From Actinomycetota bacterium (lineage in GTDB: Bacteria; Actinomycetota; Thermoleophilia; Gaiellales; Gaiellaceae), in assembly GCA_019236545.1 (NCBI GenBank), contig JAFAIV010000141.1, forward strand, positions 1 through 20,426: 20,426 nucleotides of DNA, given 5' to 3'. The translations under genes were made by a program, and so were the position numbers. Numbering within the stretch: the stretch's first letter is position 1; each line of letters starts with the position of its first letter. Positions 1-8,406 of this stretch are shown one piece after another. A model generated the notes under the pieces. It was not told the origin of the DNA, made no database searches, and saw only the letters and a program-made list of their open reading frames with translations.

Positions 1-1
1 C

Positions 2-37
2 GGGCTGCCGATGACGAATATCGGCGACGCGATCTGA
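2..37 (+). CDS. Possible 3' end of an upstream gene (partial)
   Basis: Frame 2 reads GLPMTNIGDAI and then TGA at 35-37, which is a plausible protein C-terminus and would place a plus-strand gene convergent to the MMPL gene with a 15-nt gap. Only eleven residues are visible, so no family can be named and chance is a real alternative. Confidence 0.2.
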   Translation, partial: GLPMTNIGDAI

Positions 38-52
38 GGGGACTGCCGTCGC

Positions 53-2200
53 CTAACTCCCTCCCACCTCCGCGGGAACTGCGACGCCGCCGGGCTGCCG
101 TCCGGCGGCGTCTGCGTCTTCGGGCGGCTCGATCGCGAGGCGCGGCAGGACGCGGTCGAGCCGCTCGGGGCACCACCACGCCCAGCGACCGAGCAGCTCG
201 AGCACCGCGGGGAGGAGCACGCAGCGGATCACGACCGCGTCGAGGAAGACGGCGACGGCGAGGCCGAGGCCGAAGAGCGCGATCGTCCGGTCGCCGGCGA
301 GGACGAAGCTCGAGAAGACGGCGACCATCACCGCGGCGGCGGCGGTGACCACGCGGCCGGTGCGCGTGATCCCGAGCCGCACCGCGTCGCTCGGGGATGC
401 GCCGTGCGCCCACGCCTCGTGGATCCGCGAGATCAGGAAGACCTCGTAGTCCATCGAGAGCCCGAAGACGATCGCGAACACCATCACCGGCAGGAACGCC
501 TGGATCGGCCCGCCCTCGATCCCGGTCAGGCCTCCGAGCCAGCCCCACTGGAAGATCGCGACGACGACGCCGAGCGACGCGCCGATCGAGAGCAGGTTCA
601 TCACGGCTGCCTGGAGCGGGATCAGCAGCGACCGGAAGACGACGAGCAGGAGCAGGGCCGAGACGAGGATCACGGCGGCGAAGAAGATCCAGAGCTTGGC
701 CGCGATCACGTGGGCGAAGTCGATCTGGAGCGCCGTGAAGCCGCCGACGAGGACGCCGCGCGGCAGGACGCTCGTGCGCAGCCGCTTCACGAGCGCCTCG
801 GTCTCGACGCTCTGCGGCGACGAGCGCGGGTATGCCTCGAAGACGGCGAGGCGCCGGTCGGGCGAGACGCGGGCGGGCGTCACGGCGGCGACGTCGGGCG
901 TCCCGGCGACGAGCGCCGCCGAGCGCTCGACGGCCGTCGCGGGCCCGACGACGAGGAGCGGCCCGTTGAAGCCCTTCCCGAAGCCGCGCGCCATCAGGTC
1001 GTAGGCGCGGCGCGTCGTCTGCGAGGGGGAGTCGTTGCCTGCGTCGGTGTTGCCGAGCCGCAGCCCGAGCGTCGGTGCCGCCAGCAGGAGGAGCACGCCG
1101 GCAGCCGCACCGGCCGCGAGCCACGGCCGCCGCTGGATGCCGCGGATCCAGCGATCCCAGCCGCCGCCGAGCGAGCGTCGCCGCGACGGCTTCCCGGGCC
1201 GCCCGATCCGGTGCCCGGCGGCCGCGAGCAGCGCGGGCAGGAGCGTCAGCGACGCCGCGAGGACGAGCAGCACCGAGATCGACGACGCGACCGCCGGGCC
1301 GTAGAGGAACCCGATGCCGAGCGCGCACATCCCCATCAGGGAGACGACGACGGTCAGCCCGGCGACGATGACCGCGCGGCCGGCGGTGTTCATCGCGACG
1401 CCGATCGCCTCGTCCACCCGGCCGCCGTTCGAGCGGTACGCCTCCCGGTAGCGCGTGACGATGAAGAGCGCGTAGTCGACGCCGACCCCGAGGCCGATCA
1501 TCAGCGCCAGCTCGCTCGAGAAGTCCGGCATCTGCAGGACGCGCGTCACGAGCGCGACGATCCCGACGCCGGTGCCGAGCCCGCAGAGCGCGGTCACGAT
1601 CGGCAGGCCCATCGCCAGGAGCGACCCGAAGCTGAGCAGGAGCACGACGACCGCCGCGCCGAGGCCGACGATCATGCTCGACCCGATCGCGGGCCGCTGC
1701 GCGTTCTCGACCGCCGGGCCGCCGACCTCGACCTGCAGCGCCGGCGAGCGCCCCGCCTCGGCCGTGCGGACGAGGGCGTGGACGACGGAGTCGGGCACGC
1801 CGCGCGAGCCCTGGCGCGCGAGGACGACGGTCGCGTAAGCGATCGTCCGGTCGTGCGAGAGCGCCCGCGGCCGAGCCGTGTACGGATCGACGACCGCCTC
1901 GACGCCCGGGATCCGCGCGACGCGCCCGAGCAGCGCGCGCACCTGCCCGCGCACCGCGGGCGCCGCGAGCGTGCCCGCGCGCGCGTGGAGGACGACCTGG
2001 TCGAGGTCGCCTGCCTGCGCGGGGAACTCCGCGACGAGCAGGTCGCGGGCCTTCTGCGACTGCGTCCCCGCGAGGTGGAGGTTGTTCGAGTAGCGGGCGC
2101 CGACGCCGCGCTGCAGGCCGAGCCCGGCGGCGAGGACGAGCACCCAGAGGAGGACGACCCGCCTACGGTGAGCCGTCGACCAGCGCGCGAGCCTCAACAC
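53..2200 (-). CDS. MMPL (RND superfamily) transporter
   Basis: A 715-residue inner-membrane protein of the MMPL family, which in actinobacteria exports lipids or other hydrophobic molecules using the proton gradient. It has the family's duplicated plan: one TM helix near residues 15-33, an extracytoplasmic loop to about 165, a bundle of five helices to about 330, then a second TM helix, loop and bundle. The conserved membrane motif is seen twice, as GVGVDYALFIVTRYREAY (about 240) and GLSMDYEVFLISRIHEAW (about 582); the Asp-Tyr pairs are the presumed proton relay. Length is normal for the shorter actinobacterial members. The start is GTG at 2200, 21 nt after the stop of the VOC gene on the same strand, so the two are probably co-transcribed. 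No strong ribosome binding site is visible. Substrate cannot be told from sequence. Confidence 0.93.
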   Translation of the reverse strand: MLRLARWSTAHRRRVVLLWVLVLAAGLGLQRGVGARYSNNLHLAGTQSQKARDLLVAEFPAQAGDLDQVVLHARAGTLAAPAVRGQVRALLGRVARIPGVEAVVDPYTARPRALSHDRTIAYATVVLARQGSRGVPDSVVHALVRTAEAGRSPALQVEVGGPAVENAQRPAIGSSMIVGLGAAVVVLLLSFGSLLAMGLPIVTALCGLGTGVGIVALVTRVLQMPDFSSELALMIGLGVGVDYALFIVTRYREAYRSNGGRVDEAIGVAMNTAGRAVIVAGLTVVVSLMGMCALGIGFLYGPAVASSISVLLVLAASLTLLPALLAAAGHRIGRPGKPSRRRSLGGGWDRWIRGIQRRPWLAAGAAAGVLLLLAAPTLGLRLGNTDAGNDSPSQTTRRAYDLMARGFGKGFNGPLLVVGPATAVERSAALVAGTPDVAAVTPARVSPDRRLAVFEAYPRSSPQSVETEALVKRLRTSVLPRGVLVGGFTALQIDFAHVIAAKLWIFFAAVILVSALLLLVVFRSLLIPLQAAVMNLLSIGASLGVVVAIFQWGWLGGLTGIEGGPIQAFLPVMVFAIVFGLSMDYEVFLISRIHEAWAHGASPSDAVRLGITRTGRVVTAAAAVMVAVFSSFVLAGDRTIALFGLGLAVAVFLDAVVIRCVLLPAVLELLGRWAWWCPERLDRVLPRLAIEPPEDADAAGRQPGGVAVPAEVGGS

Positions 2201-2221
2201 CCCGGCCCAGGGTACGCCCGC

Positions 2222-2590
2222 TCACTCGGGCCGGTGGCAGACGGCTTCGACGTTGTTGCCGTCCGGGTCGAGCACGAACGCGCCGTAGTAGTCCTCGTGG
2301 TACCAGCGCAGCCCGGGCGCGCCGTTGTCCGTGCCACCGGCGGCGAGACCGGCCGCGTGGAACGCGTCGACCGTGGCGCGGTCGGGGGACGCGAACGCGA
2401 CGTGCGTCCCGGTGCCGTACGGCTCGCGCTCGTGGAGCCAGAACGCCGGATGCCCGTCGAACGCAAAGCCGACGACGCCGTGATCCGGCCACTCCTGCGC
2501 GACCGTCCAGCCGAGCGGCGCAAGTGCCTGCTCGTAGAAGGCGCGGCTCGCGGCGTAGTCGCGCACGTTGAGGCCGACGTGGTCGAACAC
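2222..2590 (-). CDS. VOC-superfamily (glyoxalase/dioxygenase-fold) protein
   Basis: A small single-domain protein of the vicinal oxygen chelate fold, which covers glyoxalase I, fosfomycin/bleomycin resistance proteins and ring-cleaving dioxygenases. Visible family signs are the opening FDHVGLNVRDYAASRAFYE, the mid-protein THVAFASPDRATVDAF and the closing DPDGNNVEAVCH, which give the usual two His and one Glu metal ligands. Start choice: an in-frame TTG at 2599 would give 125 residues, but GTG at 2590 (122 residues) is preferred because a -10-like TAGCCT lies at 2605-2600, so a transcript would start at or just before the GTG. It lies directly upstream of the MMPL transporter on the same strand, which could mean a detoxification or resistance pair, but that is only inferred. 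The specific reaction is not predictable. Confidence 0.85.
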   Translation of the reverse strand: MFDHVGLNVRDYAASRAFYEQALAPLGWTVAQEWPDHGVVGFAFDGHPAFWLHEREPYGTGTHVAFASPDRATVDAFHAAGLAAGGTDNGAPGLRWYHEDYYGAFVLDPDGNNVEAVCHRPE

Positions 2591-2610
2591 CGTTCGCAAA
2601 GGCTAACGCG

Positions 2611-2624
2611 CGTGAGACCTCACG
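2611..2624. promoter_or_regulatory. Operator-like dyad upstream of the VOC gene
   Basis: CGTGAG-AC-CTCACG: two perfect 6-bp arms around a 2-nt centre. It lies just upstream of the -10-like TAGCCT (2605-2600, minus strand) of the VOC gene, where a repressor or activator could act. No cognate regulator is adjacent. Confidence 0.35.
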
Positions 2625-2838
2625 ATCGCGCGACGTAGGCCGCGCAGGCGACAAGAGGGGCCGTATGACCTATTGGCAACGGGCAGGCCGTCCCGGAGGA
2701 TGGATGGGTTGTGTCGATTCCGGCCCTAGCCTCGCCCGAAGCGCTCCTCTCGGAGACGGCGCGCGCGTTCGCGGCGACCGGCGACGCGTCGATCAGGGAA
2801 GGCGACAACCGACTCGCCTGCACGAGACGAGGCCTCCG

Positions 2839-5800
2839 ATGAGGAGCCCCACGACATTCCCAGCGGCAGGTGACCACCCGCGGCGGCTTTCCCCCGAGCA
2901 GCTCCTCGAGTCGCTCGATCAGTTCCCCGGCGTGTATTGGACGACGGACGCTGCGCTGCGGTTGACCGCGGTCGGTGGCGCGGGCCTTCGGGACCAGGGA
3001 CTCGATCCGGATCAGATGATCGGCCTGGGGATCGGTGACCTTCCGGACGTTTCGCCCGCCATGCTCGAGACCCACATCGCCGCGGTCGAAAAGGCGTGCG
3101 AGAGCAGCTACGAGACTCGCTATGGCGGGCGTGACTTCATCGTGCGCCTCCGGCCGCTCCGGGGATCTGATGATGCGGTCGTGGGCGTGGTCGGCAGCGC
3201 CACCGACGTGACGGAGCGGGTGCGAGCCGAGGCCGAGCTTCGCGCGCGCGAACGCGAGCTCGCAACGCTCACCGACCACGCACCGGACATCCTCGTGCGG
3301 TTCGATCGCGAGCTGCGACACCTCTTCATCAGCCCGGCCGTAGAGGTGTCGACCGGTCTACCGCCCGAGCACTACCTCGGGAAGACGAACCGCGAGCTCG
3401 GGATGCCGGAGCATCTGTGCCGGCTCTGGGAGCGGGAGCTCCGCATGGTCTTCGAGTCGGGAGAGCCGCGTCGCTTCGCCTTCGAGCTGCCCGGAGCGAG
3501 CGGGTCACGGTGGTTCGAGGCCAGTGTCGTTCCGGAGCTGGGCGCGGACGGGAGCGTGGAGACCGTTCTCTCCGCGACGCGGGACTCGACCGAGATGCGC
3601 CGTGCCGAGGAAGAGCGTGCGGCGAGCGAGGGCCGCTATCGCGACCTGTTCGAGCGGGCGATGGACATGATCTTCGCCTTCGACCGCGACGGCCGTTTCA
3701 CCGACGTCAATCCCGCCGTCGAGCGGGTGCTCGGCTATGCGCGGAGCGAGCTCATCGGGCGGCACTACAGCACCGTCATGCCCGAGGACGAGGTGCTGCG
3801 CGCGAGCGAGCGGTTGCGCCGGAAGCTCGCCGGAGTCGATCGGGCGACCGCCTACGAGGCGGCGCTTCGCCACAAGGACGGCCGGGAGGTCGCCGTCGAG
3901 GTGAGGAGCCAGACGCTTCCCGGCAGCGACGGCCCGGCCGGCGTCGTCACGATCTTGCGCGACATCACTGCGGAGCGGAGCGCACGGCGGGCATTGGAGG
4001 AGAGCGAGCGCCGCTTCCGTGGCGCCTTCGACGATGCCGCAGTCGGCATGGTCCTGACGGACAACGGAGGCCGGATCCTGCGGGTGAATCGGGTGTTCGC
4101 CGACATGCTGGGCCATCACCCCGACGAGCTGCACGGGCGGCCGATCCAGGAGTTCACGCACCCCGACGACCGGCAGGAGGTCGCGGCTGACGTGCAGCTG
4201 ATGATCGCCGGGCTGAAGGACCGCCGGATCGCCGACAAGCGGTACGTTCGCTCGGACGGCGGACTCGTCCACGCGCATATCGGCGTCTCGCCGGTGCGCG
4301 ACGAGGACGGCGCCGTCGTCATGTTCATCGCTCAGGTCGAAGACGTGACGGAGCTGCGGCGTGTCCAGGCGGAGCTCGCCGACAGCGAGCGGATGCTCGG
4401 ATCGATCCTGGACACGACTCCGGACGTGGTGGCGCTCTGGGATCTCGACTTCCGGATCACGTTCATCAACCCGGCCATCGAAGCGCAGGCCGGCATAGCT
4501 CCTTCCGACGCCGTCGGGAGGAGGGCGCACGAGTTCGGTTCCTTGCAGGCCGACTTCTGGGAGCAGCAGTTCCGGGAGGTGGTCGCAACCGGAGAGGCGA
4601 GAAGCATCTCCTTCCCGTTCCCGCACCCCGATGGGGAGCGCTACTTCGATCTGGTCGCCTCGCCGCGGCGCGGGGCCGACGGAAGCGTGACCGGCATCGT
4701 CACCGTCGCGCGCAACGTCACGGAGCGCGTGCGGCTCGAGGAGCGGCTGCGCCAGGCGGCGCGGATGGAGGCGCTCGGGCGGCTCTCGGGCGGCGTCGCG
4801 CACGACTTCAACAACCTCCTGGTCGCGATCCGCGGCTACTCCGACCTGGCGCTCCAGCGGCTGGACGGCACCGGCGACGAGAACGTCCGCGGCGCCGTGG
4901 CCGAGATCCGGCGCGCCGGGGACCGGGCTGCCGAGCTCGTCCGGCAGCTGCTCGCGTTCAGCCGGCAGCAGGTGCTGCGGCCGGAGGTGACGAGCCTCAA
5001 CGAGGTCGTCAGCGACTACGCCATGATGCTGCGCAGGCTCGTCGGCGAGGACGTCGAAGTCGTGCTGGAGCTCGATCCCGCGCTGCCGCTCGTCCGGATC
5101 GACCACGGGCAGTTCGGCCAGGTGCTGCTGAACCTCGCCGTGAACGCGCGCGACGCGATGCCGGAAGGCGGCAGGCTGACGATCGCGACCGACGCGCCCG
5201 CCTACGGTGCCGACGACGAGCGCGAGGTTCGCGTCCGCGTCTCCGACACCGGCGTCGGCATCCCGCCCGAGGACCGCGACCGGATCTTCGACCCGTTCTT
5301 CACGACGAAGGACGCCGAGAAGGGAACCGGGCTCGGCCTCGCGACGGTGCTCGGCATCGTCGAGCAGTCCGGCGGTCGCATCCAGGTCGAGAGCGAGCCC
5401 GGCAGCGGCTCGACCTTCGAGATCCTCCTGCGCGCGAGCGACCAGCGCCCGCCGCGGCGCGACGAGGAACCCGATCGCCCGAGTGTCGGGGCCGGCGAGA
5501 CCGTGCTCGTCGTCGAGGACGAGCGGATCGTCCGCGACCTCGTCAAGGAGATGCTCGAGCGCGCCAACTACCGCGTCGTCTCCGCTGCCCGCCCTTCCGA
5601 GGCGCTGGAGCTCGCCGCTGCCGACGAGACGGTCTCGCTCATGCTGGTCGACGTCGTGATGCCGGAGATGAGCGGGCCGATGCTGGCCGACAAGGTGCGC
5701 GCGTTCCGCCCCGGCCTCCCGGTGGTCTTCACCTCCGGCTACACGAGCGACATGGTCGTCGAGCGAGGCGTCCTCGAGGACGCGGAGCACTACCTCCAGA

Positions 5801-5856
5801 AGCCGTTCGGCGTCCCGGAGCTGACGGCTGCTGTCGCCGCCGCGCTGGCGGCCTGA
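2839..5856 (+). CDS. Soluble five-PAS hybrid sensor histidine kinase with C-terminal receiver
   Basis: A 1005-residue hybrid histidine kinase. Five PAS domains follow one another (about 20-125, 140-245, 258-375, 385-505, 513-630), each led by a short coiled linker of the RAEAELRARE type. Then come HisKA with the H-box VAHDFNN (His655), an HATPase with N-box NLAVNARDAM (N765-M773) and DTGVGIP (803-809) plus GTGLGL, and a receiver domain with acidic pair ED (893-894), phosphoacceptor Asp938 (VDVVMPEMSG) and Lys988. No signal peptide or TM segment is present, so sensing is cytoplasmic. The frame is open back to 2665, but the extra 58 residues look like translated non-coding DNA; ATG at 2839 is preferred. 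Its stop overlaps the next start by 1 nt (TGATG), so both proteins are probably made together. The ligand is unknown. Confidence 0.93.
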   Translation: MRSPTTFPAAGDHPRRLSPEQLLESLDQFPGVYWTTDAALRLTAVGGAGLRDQGLDPDQMIGLGIGDLPDVSPAMLETHIAAVEKACESSYETRYGGRDFIVRLRPLRGSDDAVVGVVGSATDVTERVRAEAELRARERELATLTDHAPDILVRFDRELRHLFISPAVEVSTGLPPEHYLGKTNRELGMPEHLCRLWERELRMVFESGEPRRFAFELPGASGSRWFEASVVPELGADGSVETVLSATRDSTEMRRAEEERAASEGRYRDLFERAMDMIFAFDRDGRFTDVNPAVERVLGYARSELIGRHYSTVMPEDEVLRASERLRRKLAGVDRATAYEAALRHKDGREVAVEVRSQTLPGSDGPAGVVTILRDITAERSARRALEESERRFRGAFDDAAVGMVLTDNGGRILRVNRVFADMLGHHPDELHGRPIQEFTHPDDRQEVAADVQLMIAGLKDRRIADKRYVRSDGGLVHAHIGVSPVRDEDGAVVMFIAQVEDVTELRRVQAELADSERMLGSILDTTPDVVALWDLDFRITFINPAIEAQAGIAPSDAVGRRAHEFGSLQADFWEQQFREVVATGEARSISFPFPHPDGERYFDLVASPRRGADGSVTGIVTVARNVTERVRLEERLRQAARMEALGRLSGGVAHDFNNLLVAIRGYSDLALQRLDGTGDENVRGAVAEIRRAGDRAAELVRQLLAFSRQQVLRPEVTSLNEVVSDYAMMLRRLVGEDVEVVLELDPALPLVRIDHGQFGQVLLNLAVNARDAMPEGGRLTIATDAPAYGADDEREVRVRVSDTGVGIPPEDRDRIFDPFFTTKDAEKGTGLGLATVLGIVEQSGGRIQVESEPGSGSTFEILLRASDQRPPRRDEEPDRPSVGAGETVLVVEDERIVRDLVKEMLERANYRVVSAARPSEALELAAADETVSLMLVDVVMPEMSGPMLADKVRAFRPGLPVVFTSGYTSDMVVERGVLEDAEHYLQKPFGVPELTAAVAAALAA

Positions 5857-6389
5857 TGAGCGAGGCGGTCCTCTACCGGGTCGGGCCGGACGACACGATC
5901 CTCGAGGTCGGAGGCGCGTTCGAGCGGTTCGCGCGCGAGAACGGAGCGCCCGCGCTCGCGCAGGAGGCCCCCGGACGACGCCTGTGGGACTACGTCCTCG
6001 GAGACGAGGTGACCCATCTGTGGGAGGTGCTTCTCGCCGACGCACGCGCCGGGTCGCCCGCCGTCGTCCCATATCGCTGCGACGCGGACGACAAGGTACG
6101 GCGGATGCGCATGCGACTGGACCCGGCCGGCGACGGCTCGGTCGTCTTCACGTCGTTCATCGACGAAGAGGCGCCGCGTGCGCCGGTGCCGCTCTTCGCC
6201 GTCGCCTCGATCCGGCACGGGAACCTGCTGGCGTCGTGCAGCTGGTGTCGCCGCTTCGACGTCGACGGCTGGGTCGAGGCCGAGGAGGCGGTCGAGCGGC
6301 TGGGAATCCTCTCCGACGTCCCGCCGCCCCCGATCACCCACACGATCTGCGACGACTGCCGACAGCAGGTCCTAGCCGGTCACCGCTGA
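5856..6389 (+). CDS. Small PAS-like protein with CxxC...HxICxxC putative metal-binding tail
   Basis: A 177-residue soluble protein of unknown function. Residues 1-110 look PAS-like (ILEVGGAFERFARENG, then GRRLWDYVLGDEVTHLWE, and VPYRCD with Cys75). The C-terminal part holds CSWC (Cys128, Cys131), a Trp/Glu-rich stretch and THTICDDC (His162, Cys165, Cys168). I recall a similar CxxC-KR...W...HGICPxC module at the end of PAS sensors and receivers in other phyla; here it stands on a free protein. Four Cys suit Zn or an Fe-S cluster, but no ligand is proven. The gene overlaps the hybrid kinase stop by 1 nt (translational coupling), so it is likely a partner or redox/metal input of that kinase. Its stop lies 11 nt from the convergent response-regulator gene. 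Confidence 0.85.
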   Translation: MSEAVLYRVGPDDTILEVGGAFERFARENGAPALAQEAPGRRLWDYVLGDEVTHLWEVLLADARAGSPAVVPYRCDADDKVRRMRMRLDPAGDGSVVFTSFIDEEAPRAPVPLFAVASIRHGNLLASCSWCRRFDVDGWVEAEEAVERLGILSDVPPPPITHTICDDCRQQVLAGHR

Positions 6390-6400
6390 GCCGGATCGCA

Positions 6401-7003
6401 TCAGGCGATGAGGCCCCGCCTGATCGCGTACGCGACGGCGGCGGTCTTCGTCGGCATCCCGAGGCGCGTTCGCGCGCTCACCGCGTGCGCACGCACCGTC
6501 CCCGCCGAGATGCCGAGGTCGTCCGCGAGCTGTTCCATCGTCCGGCCGCGGGCGAGGCCGCAGAGGACCTCCGTCTCACGCGGGCTGAGCCGGGGCTCCA
6601 CGGCGAGAGCGGCTGCGACCGCCGCATCGACGTAGCGCCCGCCGGAGGCAACGGTTCCGAGCGCGCGCTGGAGGTCGGCGATGGGCGCGTCCTTCAACAC
6701 GATGCCGGCGGCCCCCCGATCGAGGAGCTCCGCCGCAATGCCGGCCTCCACCTCGCCGGTGAAGACCACGATGCGCATCTCGGGGGAAGCCTCGCGCAGG
6801 CGCTCCACGAGAGGGACGCCGGCGAGCCGCGGCATCCGCAGGTCGACGACCGCCAGCAGGGGCGTCTGCTGCGTCGCGAGATCGACCGCCCGCAGGCCGT
6901 CCGTCGCCGGCCCGAGGACCGAGTACCCCTGCGCCTCGACCGTGTCGCAGATCGCCCGGACGAGCGCCGGGTGGTCGTCCGCGACGAGGCAGCCGGCGCT
7001 CAC
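6401..7003 (-). CDS. NarL/LuxR-family response regulator
   Basis: A 200-residue two-component response regulator. The receiver domain (1-125) has acidic pocket DD (9-10), phosphoacceptor Asp54 in VVDLRMPRLAG, Thr82 and Lys104 (GIVLKDAP). The C-terminal LuxR-type helix-turn-helix runs from LSPRETEVLCGLARG through GTVRAHAVSARTRLG, so phosphorylation should control DNA binding. The start is a GTG that overlaps the upstream stop by 4 nt (GTGA), making it the last gene of the kinase / HD-GYP / regulator operon. It is a paralogue of the regulator at 9594, with phosphoacceptor and Lys at identical positions. Cognate kinase is most simply the one at 8403-9488, but the nearby hybrid kinase is also possible. 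Confidence 0.92.
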   Translation of the reverse strand: MSAGCLVADDHPALVRAICDTVEAQGYSVLGPATDGLRAVDLATQQTPLLAVVDLRMPRLAGVPLVERLREASPEMRIVVFTGEVEAGIAAELLDRGAAGIVLKDAPIADLQRALGTVASGGRYVDAAVAAALAVEPRLSPRETEVLCGLARGRTMEQLADDLGISAGTVRAHAVSARTRLGMPTKTAAVAYAIRRGLIA

Positions 7004-8406
7004 GCCTGCACGAGCGCGCGCACGCGGGCGGCGAGCTCCGTCTCGTAGGTGTCCGTCTTCACGACGTAGTCGGCGGCTCCGTGCCGGAACGCCTCGAGCG
7101 CGACCTGCTCGGAGCCGATGTCCGTGAGCATCACGATCGGCGCGTCCGGCGCGAGACCGCGCAGCTCGTCGATCAACTCGATGCTGTCGCGGTCCGGGAG
7201 CTCGCGGTCGACGAGGACGAGTGACCACGAAGACCCCCGGCAGAGATCCGCGGCACGGCCCCCATCGGGCGCGTGCGCGACGACGACCCGGCCGAGCGCG
7301 TCCGTGATCGCCTCGCGCGCCAGCTCCACGTCGGCGTGGTCCGGCCCGACGAAGAGGACCGAGAACGTCGGGACGTCGCCGCCGCCGTGCGCCTTGCGGG
7401 CGTGGAGGACGAGCCCCTCGGGGGTGAAGGCCAGCTCGCCGACCTCGACCATCTCGAGCACGAGCTGCGTGAGGACCGGATCCCACTGCCCGCCGCTGCC
7501 GCAGCGCAGCTCGCCGACGATCTCCTCGGGCTCCCGGTGCCGCCGGTAGTGCCGGTCCGCCGACATCGCCTCGATCGCGTCCGCGATCGCGACGATCCGC
7601 GCGGCGAGCGGGATGTCCTCGCCCTCCAAACCGTCCGGATACCCCGTCCCGTCCCAGCGCTCGTGGTGCGAGCGGACGACCTTGCGCACGCCCTCCAGCG
7701 CGCCGAGCGGGTACAGGAGCCGGTCGCCGATCAGCGGATGCGTGCGCATCAAGGCCGCCTCCTCGAGCGTGAACGGGTCGCTCTTGAGCAGGATCCGGTC
7801 CGGGATCCCGATCTTGCCCACGTCGTGGAGGATCGCGCCGAGGCGGATCGTCTCGAGCTCGTCCTCCCACAGGCCCAGGTGCTCGCCGATCCGGACGGCG
7901 AGCACGGCCATCCGCTCGCAGTGGCCGCCGAGGCTCGAGCCACGGTTGTCCTCGAGCCCCGAGTCCCGCGCCTCGATCGCGTTCGCGAGCGCGCTCGCGA
8001 GTGTCGGGGCGAGCAGGCGCTCGCGCAGCTCGCGCTCGGCGCGGGCCGCCCGCCCGCGGGCGTTCGCCACCGCGTGGAGGAGCTCGGCGTGCGAGAACGG
8101 CTTCATCACGATGCCGCTCGCGCCGCGGGAGAGCGCCTCGCGCAGGTTCGCCTGCGTCCCGGCGCCCGTGACGAGGATCACCGGCAGGCTCGGCCGCCGC
8201 TCGCGGACCAGGTCGAGCAGCTCGAGCCCGGACAGACCGGGCATCACGATGTCGCTCACGACCAGCCCGACGCGCGAGTTCTCGAGCTCCGCGAGAGCGT
8301 CCTTGGCGGTCTCGACGGAGTAGGCCGGATGGCCGCCGTCGACGAGGATCTCGACGATCAGGTCGCGGATCACGGGCTCGTCGTCGATGACGAGGATCGA
8401 GCTCAC
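7000..8406 (-). CDS. REC-HD-GYP-REC cyclic-di-GMP phosphodiesterase
   Basis: A 468-residue protein with an HD-GYP domain between two receivers. REC1 (1-120) has DDE at 8-10, phosphoacceptor Asp52 (SDIVMPGLSG) and MKPF. The HD-GYP domain (about 150-335) keeps every signature: GHCERM, HDVGKIGIPD with His194-Asp195, MRTHPLIG, HHERWDGTGYP (247-257) and ADAIEAMSADRHYR, so it should hydrolyse c-di-GMP to pGpG or GMP. REC2 (about 350-468) has VLVDRELPD with Asp400 and VVKTD. HD-GYP domains flanked on both sides by intact receivers are less common than the REC-HD-GYP (RpfG) form, and suggest two phosphorylation inputs. It starts with GTG, overlaps the kinase stop by 4 nt and overlaps the next regulator by 4 nt. 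Confidence 0.93.
   Translation of the reverse strand: MSSILVIDDEPVIRDLIVEILVDGGHPAYSVETAKDALAELENSRVGLVVSDIVMPGLSGLELLDLVRERRPSLPVILVTGAGTQANLREALSRGASGIVMKPFSHAELLHAVANARGRAARAERELRERLLAPTLASALANAIEARDSGLEDNRGSSLGGHCERMAVLAVRIGEHLGLWEDELETIRLGAILHDVGKIGIPDRILLKSDPFTLEEAALMRTHPLIGDRLLYPLGALEGVRKVVRSHHERWDGTGYPDGLEGEDIPLAARIVAIADAIEAMSADRHYRRHREPEEIVGELRCGSGGQWDPVLTQLVLEMVEVGELAFTPEGLVLHARKAHGGGDVPTFSVLFVGPDHADVELAREAITDALGRVVVAHAPDGGRAADLCRGSSWSLVLVDRELPDRDSIELIDELRGLAPDAPIVMLTDIGSEQVALEAFRHGAADYVVKTDTYETELAARVRALVQA

Noticed and set aside
404..2638. Long plus-strand frame of 744 codons across the MMPL and VOC genes
   Set aside because: It is antisense to two well-supported genes, is extremely rich in Arg, Asp and Glu, and has no domain; it is a by-product of high GC.
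2709..2732. TTGTGT...TAGCCT as a promoter for the hybrid kinase
   Set aside because: The spacer is only 12 bp, too short for a normal sigma-70 promoter.
2665..2838. 58-residue N-terminal extension of the hybrid kinase
   Set aside because: The translated stretch looks like non-coding DNA and has no PAS or signal features; ATG 2839 is a better start.
3505..6072. 855-codon minus-strand frame opposite the hybrid kinase
   Set aside because: The kinase on the other strand has five PAS domains and complete catalytic motifs; the antisense translation has none.
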